Part shown: positions 56,993-64,000 of the stretch, piece after piece | How positions within the stretch are numbered: the stretch's first letter is position 1 | How the letters are laid out: the number at the start of each line of letters is the position of its first letter | Source: Micromonospora mirobrigensis | GTDB taxonomy: Bacteria > Actinomycetota > Actinomycetes > Mycobacteriales > Micromonosporaceae | DNA: 64,000 nt | Assembly (NCBI RefSeq): GCF_900091555.1 | Contig: NZ_FMCX01000003.1 | Coordinates: 496,001-560,000, forward strand | Direction: 5' to 3' | Made by a program: the position numbers and the translations under genes | Notes under the pieces: model-generated | Seen by the model: only the letters and a program-made list of their open reading frames with translations | The model's database searches: none | Told to the model about the DNA's origin: nothing

Positions 56993-57164
56993 CCGGCGGG
57001 CGGGGCCGGAGATTAGCCGCCGGGTCCACCGTGGGCAACGCCTGTGGACGACCAGCGCGTACGCCGGTCGCTCGCCGTCCACAGCCCGTTCCGGGGTACG
57101 CGGACGCCGCCTAGCGTCGGCTCCGTCGATGTCCGGCGGAGTTCCGCGAGGTGAGGAGCAGGCG

Positions 57165-57461
57165 ATGAGCGAGGAGCCGTTGAACGTCCACCCCGACGTG
57201 CTGCACGAGGTGGCCGGTGACCTGGACGGCGACGCGTACCGGCTGGTCGGGGGGCTGGCCGGTGGGCTGCCGCCCGGGCCGGCGCCGGACGGGTGGCAGA
57301 TCGACGCGGCGCTGGCCGACCTGACGGCGGCGGTGCGGACCTGGGCCGGTGCCCGGGGTGCCCGACTCGCGGAGACCGCCGGCGCGCTGCGGTCCGCCGC
57401 CGACGGATACCGGGCGGCCGACGACCGGGCGGCGGGCCGGCTCGCCGGTGTGGGCCGGTGA
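57165..57461 (+). CDS. WXG100-like small protein
   Basis: A 98-residue helical protein from ATG 57165 with GAGGAG upstream. Its length and coiled, Ala-rich character (EVAGDLDGDAYRLVGGL, LTAAVRTWAGARGARLAETAGALRSAADGYRAADDRAAGRL) fit ESX/type VII-type proteins that form helical hairpins, although the WXG turn is replaced by WAG. It overlaps the next gene by 4 bp, and the two are probably partners. No secretion ATPase is in the window. Confidence 0.7.
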   Translation: MSEEPLNVHPDVLHEVAGDLDGDAYRLVGGLAGGLPPGPAPDGWQIDAALADLTAAVRTWAGARGARLAETAGALRSAADGYRAADDRAAGRLAGVGR

Positions 57462-59299
57462 CCGACCCGACCGGCGTACGCCCCGGGACGGCCGTCCCGG
57501 CCCGGTGGCGGCCGAACTCCTCCGGGCCGGGCGGCCGGCGTGCCGCACTCCCGACCGCCCGGCCACCGGTGTCCCGCACCGACCGGCACACCCCGTCCCC
57601 GGCGGGCCGCCGACCAGCGGCGTCGGGCGGTCGGCGGGCCGGGCCGGTGTCGCCCACCGCCCGGGGCGGCCTGCGCACCGGGTCTCCCGGTCGGGCGGCC
57701 CCGACCGGCGGGCCGGTCTCCGCCTACGAACGGCTCTGGTCCACCGACCCGGCGGCGTGGGCGACGACCGGGGCGGCCTGGGCCGGCCTGACCGGGCAGG
57801 TGGATGCGCGGGTGGGCGAGCTGGTCGAGGCGGCGGCGACACTGCGCGGCGGATGGTCCGGGGCGGCGGCGGGGGCGGCCCGGACCCGGCTGGACGGGCT
57901 CGGCGCAGAGCTGGCCGTGATCCGGCCGGCCCTGATCGAGGTGGACCAGACCCTGGCGGTGCTCGCCGCCCGGCTCGCCGCGGCGAAGGCCCGGCTGGCC
58001 GAGGCGGTGGCCCTGGCCGGTCGGGCCGGGGTGGCGGTCGACCGGACCGGTCGGGTCGGCGCCGATCCGGCCGTCCCCCGTCCACCGGAGCGGCTCGGGC
58101 CGACCGTGGCGCAGGTGTCCGGGGCGATCGGCGGCGCGCTGGCCGCCGCGGCGGCGGCCGACCGGGAGGCGACCGGCCGGCTGTCGGAGCTGGCCGTCTC
58201 CGCCGGGGCGGGCTGGGTGGCGGCGCCCCCGCTGTGGCGCCCGCCCGCGGGTGCGGGACCGGCGCTGGTGGCCCGCTGGTGGGGCGGGCTCACCCCGGCC
58301 GAACGGCGGTGGTTGGTGCTGCACGAGGCCCGCTTGGTGGGGCGCCTCGACGGGGTGCCGGTCGCCGCCCGCGACCAGGCCAACCGGCTGCTGCTCGGCG
58401 CGCACCGGGCGGTGCTGCTGGACCGGTGTCGACGGTCCCGGGCCGGGGCGCTGCGCGGGACGGTGGCGGCGGTCGGGCAGCGCCGGGCCGCGGCGGCCCT
58501 GGCCGGGCTGGACGCGCTGGCCGACCGGCTGGCGGCGGGACCACCGCGGGCGTACCTGCTCGGCCTCGATCCGACCGGGGACGGGCGGGCGGTCGTGGCG
58601 CTCGGCGACCCGGACCACGCGGACAACGTGCTGACGTACGTGCCGGGGATGACCTCCGACCTGGCCGGGGCGGCCGGTGAGCTGGGCCGCGCGGCGCGGG
58701 TGCTGTCCCGCTGCGCGGCGCTCGCCCCGGGGGCCGGCACGGCGGCGGTGCTCTGGCTGGACTACGACGCACCGGATTTCCTGCCCGAGGCGACCCGCTC
58801 CGGCCAGGCGGGCGACGCGGGCCCGGCGTTGAGCCGGTTCCAGGACGGGCTGCGGGCCAGCCACGACGGCCCACCCGCCCGGCAGACCGTGCTCGGGCAC
58901 AGTTACGGCTCACTGGTGGTGGGCGTCGCGGCCCGGGAGCACGGTCTCGGCGCGGACGCGCTGGTCTTCGTCGGCTCGCCCGGAGTGGGCGTCTCCGAGG
59001 CCCGGGAGCTGCGGGTGCCACCCGGCCAGGTCTGGGCGTCCACCGCCCCGGACGACGTGATCCGGCTGGCCCGGCCGCTCGACGACCTGGCCCGGGGGGC
59101 GGTGCTGGACCGGACACCGGTCGGCCCGGTGGCGCGGCTGCTCGGCGGGGACCGGCACGAGTTGTGGTTCGGGCGCGATCCGAGCGACCCCGGCTTCGGC
59201 GCCCGCCGCTTTCCCAGCGGCCGGTACGGCCATACCGGTTACTGGGAGGCGGACAACCCGGCCCTGGACGGCATGGCCCGGATCGTCCTCGGCCGGTGA
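57458..59299 (+). CDS. Alpha/beta hydrolase of the DUF1023 family with coiled N-terminal region
   Basis: A 613-residue protein from GTG 57458. The first 85 residues are Pro/Arg-rich and disordered. Residues about 90-280 are helical with WSGAAAGAARTRLDGLGAEL, a WXG-type turn. The C-terminal DUF1023 hydrolase has VLTYVPGMTSDLAGAAGEL, VLWLDYDAPDF, the nucleophile elbow TVLGHSYGSLVVGVAA, FVGSPGVGVSEA and a final HTGYW that may hold the catalytic His. Such genes often accompany WXG100 proteins and may be exported by a type VII system. The substrate is unknown. Confidence 0.82.
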   Translation: MTDPTGVRPGTAVPARWRPNSSGPGGRRAALPTARPPVSRTDRHTPSPAGRRPAASGGRRAGPVSPTARGGLRTGSPGRAAPTGGPVSAYERLWSTDPAAWATTGAAWAGLTGQVDARVGELVEAAATLRGGWSGAAAGAARTRLDGLGAELAVIRPALIEVDQTLAVLAARLAAAKARLAEAVALAGRAGVAVDRTGRVGADPAVPRPPERLGPTVAQVSGAIGGALAAAAAADREATGRLSELAVSAGAGWVAAPPLWRPPAGAGPALVARWWGGLTPAERRWLVLHEARLVGRLDGVPVAARDQANRLLLGAHRAVLLDRCRRSRAGALRGTVAAVGQRRAAAALAGLDALADRLAAGPPRAYLLGLDPTGDGRAVVALGDPDHADNVLTYVPGMTSDLAGAAGELGRAARVLSRCAALAPGAGTAAVLWLDYDAPDFLPEATRSGQAGDAGPALSRFQDGLRASHDGPPARQTVLGHSYGSLVVGVAAREHGLGADALVFVGSPGVGVSEARELRVPPGQVWASTAPDDVIRLARPLDDLARGAVLDRTPVGPVARLLGGDRHELWFGRDPSDPGFGARRFPSGRYGHTGYWEADNPALDGMARIVLGR

Positions 59300-59321
59300 C
59301 CGTCCCTCAGGCGAGGGCGGG

Positions 59322-61235
<1,914 letters not shown>

Positions 61236-61436
61236 GGTCGCCAGCGTAACCGAGTTTCGCTCACGCGTGGTGCGCAAAAGCGGGGGTATCGATCACAGCA
61301 TTTGAGCGATGGGGGCGTCGGTGGGCATCTCCGGGGCAAAACGGTCCGGTCGGGGAACCGGCAACGGGGTGGTCGAGCGAGGGTCGGATGCGGAAGGATG
61401 TCCCGGTTCCCCCGTGCACGTCCGGAAGGCCGCCCG

Positions 61437-62030
61437 ATGTCCGACCCCACCCCGCCACCGTCCCGCCGGCCACCGGCCGAGGGCCCCCGGGACGACTGGG
61501 CCGACCTGCGCGGCTCATCGACCGAACACCCCTTCACCGGACCGGCGCGAACCTCCGCGCGCCGGGTCCTGCGCGGCCTGGTCGCCGGCCTGGCCGCCGC
61601 CGTGGCCGCGATCACCTTCCTGCACCGGCAGGGCGTCTGGACCACCCCTGCGGCGGAGCCGGCCCCGGCCGTCACCGCCGACCCCCTGCCCGGCCCGACG
61701 GGCGGCGGCGGCCCGGTGCTGGGCGGTGGCGGCGCGGCGCCGAGTGGCTCCGCCGCGCACACCGTGGTCTTCGAGCTGACCGGCGAGGGACCGGCCAGCG
61801 TCCTCTACTGGGTCGAGGGCGGCACACCGCAGAACGTCGAGACCCGCCGGCTGCCCTGGCGGGCGGAGCTGGGCGCGGCGGCGGGCGTCGGCGCCACCAT
61901 GCTGGCCAGCCGGGAACGCGGCGGTGGGACGATCCGCTGCCGGCTGCTGGTGGACGGGGTGGAGCGGGCCCGGGACACGGCAGGCGGGGCCGTGCCGGTC
62001 GCCGACTGCAGCGCCAGGATGACCGGGTGA
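61437..62030 (+). CDS. MmpS-like membrane-anchored protein
   Basis: A 197-residue protein from ATG 61437. A 45-residue polar N-terminus leads to one helix (LVAGLAAAVAAITFLHRQ), then a Pro/Gly linker with GGGGPVLGGGGAAPSG, then a beta-rich domain: TVVFELTGEGPASVLYWVEGG, VETRRLPWRAELG and CRLLVDGVERARDTA with a second Cys in ADCSA. This order matches the external domain of MmpS proteins, which assist MmpL lipid exporters, but no MmpL gene is next to it. The call is tentative. Confidence 0.6.
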   Translation: MSDPTPPPSRRPPAEGPRDDWADLRGSSTEHPFTGPARTSARRVLRGLVAGLAAAVAAITFLHRQGVWTTPAAEPAPAVTADPLPGPTGGGGPVLGGGGAAPSGSAAHTVVFELTGEGPASVLYWVEGGTPQNVETRRLPWRAELGAAAGVGATMLASRERGGGTIRCRLLVDGVERARDTAGGAVPVADCSARMTG

Positions 62031-62041
62031 GCCCTGGCCCG

Positions 62042-62047
62042 TAGGCT
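62042..62047 (+). promoter_or_regulatory. Leaderless -10 box for the aminotransferase gene
   Basis: TAGGCT, then 7 bases, then GTG 62055, only 11 bp after the preceding stop. No ribosome site. It suggests a separate leaderless promoter rather than read-through. Confidence 0.5.
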
Positions 62048-62054
62048 GGCCGGC

Positions 62055-63251
62055 GTGACGACGACCGCGAATGTCGATCCGTTGGTGGCCCGGATGCGCC
62101 CGTTCGGGACGACCGTCTTCGCCGAGATGTCCGCGCTCGCGGTCCGCACCGGCGCGGTCAACCTCGGCCAGGGCTTCCCGGACAGCGACGGCCCACCGGA
62201 GATGCTCGCCGCCGCCGCCGAGGCGCTGCGCGGCGGACAGAACCAGTACCCGCCCGGCCCGGGCGTCCCCGCGCTGCGCACGGCGGTCGCCGCGCACCAG
62301 CACCGGTTCTGGGGACTGGAGTACGACCCGGACGGCGAGATCGTGGTCACCGCTGGCGCCACCGAGGCGGTCGCCGCCAGCATCCTGGCCCTCTGCGAGC
62401 CGGGTGACGAGGTGCTCTGCTTCGAGCCGTACTACGACTCGTACGCCGCCTCGATCGCCCTGGCCGGCGCGGTCCGCCGGCCGGTGACGCTGCGCCCCGC
62501 GGCCGACGGCCGGTACGCCTTCGACCCGGCCGAGCTGCGCGCCGCGTTCGGGCCGCGGACCCGACTGGTGCTGCTGAACTCGCCGCACAACCCGACCGGC
62601 AAGGTCTTCACGCCGCAGGAGCTGGCCCTGGTCGCCGAGCTGTGCCAGGAGCACGGCGCGTACGCGGTCACCGACGAGGTGTACGAGCACCTGGTCTTCA
62701 CCGACGCGGCCGCGCCGCACGTGCCGCTGGCCACGCTGCCCGGGATGCGGGAGCGGACGCTGCGGATCTCCTCGGCGGGCAAGACGTTCTCCTGCACGGG
62801 CTGGAAGGTCGGCTGGGTGAGCGGGCCCGCGCCGCTGGTCTCGGCGGTGCTGCGGGTCAAGCAGTTCCTCACCTTCGTCAACGCCGCGCCGCTGCAACCG
62901 GCGGTGGCGGTGGCCCTCGGGCTGGGCGACGACTACTTCACCGGCTTCCGGGACGACATGCAGGCCCGGCGTGACCTGCTCGTCGCCGGGTTGACCGACG
63001 CCGGCTTCGGGGTGCTCGCCCCGGAGGGGACATACTTCGTGACCGCCGACGTGACGCCGCTGGGCGGCCGGGACGGGATGGAATTCTGCCGGTCGCTGCC
63101 GGAGCGGTGCGGGGTGGTGGCGGTGCCCACCCAGGTCTTCTACGACGACCCGGCGGCGGGCCGGCGGCTGATCCGGTTCGCCTTCTGCAAGCGGCCCGAG
63201 GTGCTGACCGAGGCGGTGACCCGGCTGCGCACCCTGGCCGGCGGCCGGTGA
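62055..63251 (+). CDS. PLP-dependent class I/II aminotransferase (methionine or DapC-type)
   Basis: A 398-residue aminotransferase from GTG 62055. VNLGQGFPDSDGPPEML is typical of the YbdL/DapC branch; YPPGPGVPALRTAV, NSPHNPTGKVF, TDEVYEHLVF and the PLP lysine in SSAGKTFSCTGWKVGW follow, with the C-terminal Arg in RRLIRFAFCK. In actinobacteria such enzymes act on methionine or on N-succinyl-2-amino-6-ketopimelate for lysine synthesis; I cannot decide which. It overlaps the next gene by 4 bp. Confidence 0.9.
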   Translation: MTTTANVDPLVARMRPFGTTVFAEMSALAVRTGAVNLGQGFPDSDGPPEMLAAAAEALRGGQNQYPPGPGVPALRTAVAAHQHRFWGLEYDPDGEIVVTAGATEAVAASILALCEPGDEVLCFEPYYDSYAASIALAGAVRRPVTLRPAADGRYAFDPAELRAAFGPRTRLVLLNSPHNPTGKVFTPQELALVAELCQEHGAYAVTDEVYEHLVFTDAAAPHVPLATLPGMRERTLRISSAGKTFSCTGWKVGWVSGPAPLVSAVLRVKQFLTFVNAAPLQPAVAVALGLGDDYFTGFRDDMQARRDLLVAGLTDAGFGVLAPEGTYFVTADVTPLGGRDGMEFCRSLPERCGVVAVPTQVFYDDPAAGRRLIRFAFCKRPEVLTEAVTRLRTLAGGR

Positions 63252-64000
63252 GCGCCGAACGGGCCCGCCGCCTGGCGGCGCAGCACGGCTGTGACCGGAT
63301 CCTCTCCGGCGCCCGGCCGGTCCCGCCGGACGAGCAGCTGGACCGGATCCGGGCGGCGCTGGGCGCCGACCCGGTGGCCGACGTCTACGGCGAGGGCGGG
63401 GCGGTCGAGGCGCTGGAGCAGCGGGTCGCCGGGCTGCTCGGCGCCGAGGCGGCGGTGTTCTTCCCGTCCGGCACCATGGCCCAGCAGGTCGCCCTCCGGT
63501 ACGGCGCGGAGCTGACCGGCCGCGCGGGGGTGGGGCTGCACCCGCTCAGCCACCCGATGGTGCACGAGCGGGACGCCCTCCCGCTGCTGGCCGGCCTGCG
63601 CCCGGTACGGGTCACCGACGCCCCGCGCAATCCGACCGCCGAGGAGGTCACCGGCCTCGACGAGCCGATCGGCACCCTGCTGCTGGAGCTGCCGTTGCGG
63701 GACGCCGGCTTCGTCCTGCCGACCTGGGACGAGTTGGTGGCGGTGGTCGACGCGGCCCGCGACCGGGGCGCCCGGGTGCATCTGGACGGCGCCCGGCTCT
63801 GGGAGTCCACCCCGCACCTGGGGCGTCCCCTGCCCGAGGTCGTGGCCCTCGCCGACAGCACGTACGTCTCGTTCTACAAGTCTCTCGGCGGCATCTCCGG
63901 GGCGGCGCTGGCCGGCCCGGCGGACCTGGCCCGGTACGCCCGCGCCTGGCAGCACCGCTACGGCGGCCGGCTGTTCCAGCAGTGGCCGGCGGCCGCGGCG
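63248..64000 (+). CDS. Threonine aldolase/beta-eliminating lyase-like PLP enzyme (cut by window edge)
   Basis: The first 251 codons from GTG 63248 are visible; the end lies outside. Motifs are VADVYGEGGAVEALEQRVAGLLG, AVFFPSGTMAQQVAL, HPMVHERDALPLL, VHLDGARLWES with the PLP-binding Asp and Arg, and the lysine in SFYKSLGGISGAAL. This matches low-specificity threonine aldolases, although HPMVHE replaces the usual H-x-N/E pattern. It is co-transcribed with the aminotransferase (GTGA overlap). Confidence 0.87.
   Translation, partial: MSAERARRLAAQHGCDRILSGARPVPPDEQLDRIRAALGADPVADVYGEGGAVEALEQRVAGLLGAEAAVFFPSGTMAQQVALRYGAELTGRAGVGLHPLSHPMVHERDALPLLAGLRPVRVTDAPRNPTAEEVTGLDEPIGTLLLELPLRDAGFVLPTWDELVAVVDAARDRGARVHLDGARLWESTPHLGRPLPEVVALADSTYVSFYKSLGGISGAALAGPADLARYARAWQHRYGGRLFQQWPAAAA

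Noticed and set aside
53915..57016. A plus-strand open frame of over 1000 codons
   Set aside because: Antisense to alr, nnrD and acpS; composition is that of a GC shadow frame.
61236..61436. A glmS ribozyme or riboswitch upstream of glmS
   Set aside because: The leader is short and I see no conserved ribozyme core. The glmS ribozyme is known mainly from Firmicutes.

Overview
The window reads as a piece of a very GC-rich actinomycete chromosome. Codons end almost always in G or C, GTG starts and 4-bp ATGA/GTGA overlaps are common, and there are WhiB-like and BldM-like regulators, a WXG100-type protein, CIRCE-controlled groES-groEL with a His-rich GroEL tail, and leaderless promoters. Gene content and order (glmS, acpS, nnrD, alr, tsaE, tsaB, rimI, tsaD, groES, groEL, whiB-like, bldM-like, guaB, guaB3, guaA) fit the core region of filamentous actinobacteria; my best guess is Micromonosporaceae (Micromonospora or Salinispora type). 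I see no tRNA, rRNA, CRISPR array, transposase, integrase or prophage.

Layout. 1-5.5 kb: an oppABCDF-type peptide importer on the minus strand. 6-10.3 kb: an envelope-stress-like module (LuxR-type response regulator, PspC-containing histidine kinase, divergent PspC/LiaF-like membrane protein). 10.5-12.6 kb: convergent phosphatidylserine decarboxylase (with an N-terminal extra domain) and phosphatidylserine synthase. 13-15.5 kb: two neighbouring double-Nudix proteins and a small PspC protein. 15.5-19.7 kb: guaA and a rhodopsin/retinal locus. 19.7-25.7 kb: GMC oxidoreductase, LCP protein and two tandem M1 peptidase lipoproteins. 25.8-30.6 kb: guaB3, guaB, a leaderless DUF5319-like gene and divergent bldM-like and whiB-like genes. 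30.7-36.5 kb: a sulfite-oxidase-fold membrane protein, groEL, groES, a methyltransferase and a YbaK deacylase. 36.7-41.2 kb: a XylF/XylG/XylH-like sugar importer with a ROK regulator. 41.2-47.6 kb: MFS exporter with ArsR-type regulator, a DUF4142 secreted protein and a heterodimeric ABC exporter. 47.6-57 kb: the t6A genes, an XRE regulator, ung, hicBA, alr, nnrD, acpS. 57-64 kb: WXG100/DUF1023 pair, glmS, an MmpS-like protein, an aminotransferase and a truncated aldolase-like gene.

The standout is 17.0-19.7 kb. A rhodopsin with the NDQ signature of light-driven sodium pumps (KR2 type) is transcribed away from a second rhodopsin of the Anabaena sensory rhodopsin/xenorhodopsin type, which overlaps by 4 bp a Brp/Blh-family beta-carotene cleavage gene that would make retinal. 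The two rhodopsins face away from an AT-rich 115-bp promoter region. The second rhodopsin has Ser at the position that is Asp in most rhodopsins and Pro in xenorhodopsins. Together these look like a self-sufficient light-use locus combining Na+ pumping with a sensor or atypical proton pump.

A second lead is regulatory: the operator-like core AGAGTCA-N6-TGACTCT occurs both in an 18-bp-arm palindrome in front of an XRE/nucleotidyltransferase-like regulator (50.26 kb) and between the divergent Nudix and PspC genes 35 kb away (15.0 kb), which suggests that one regulator controls both sites.
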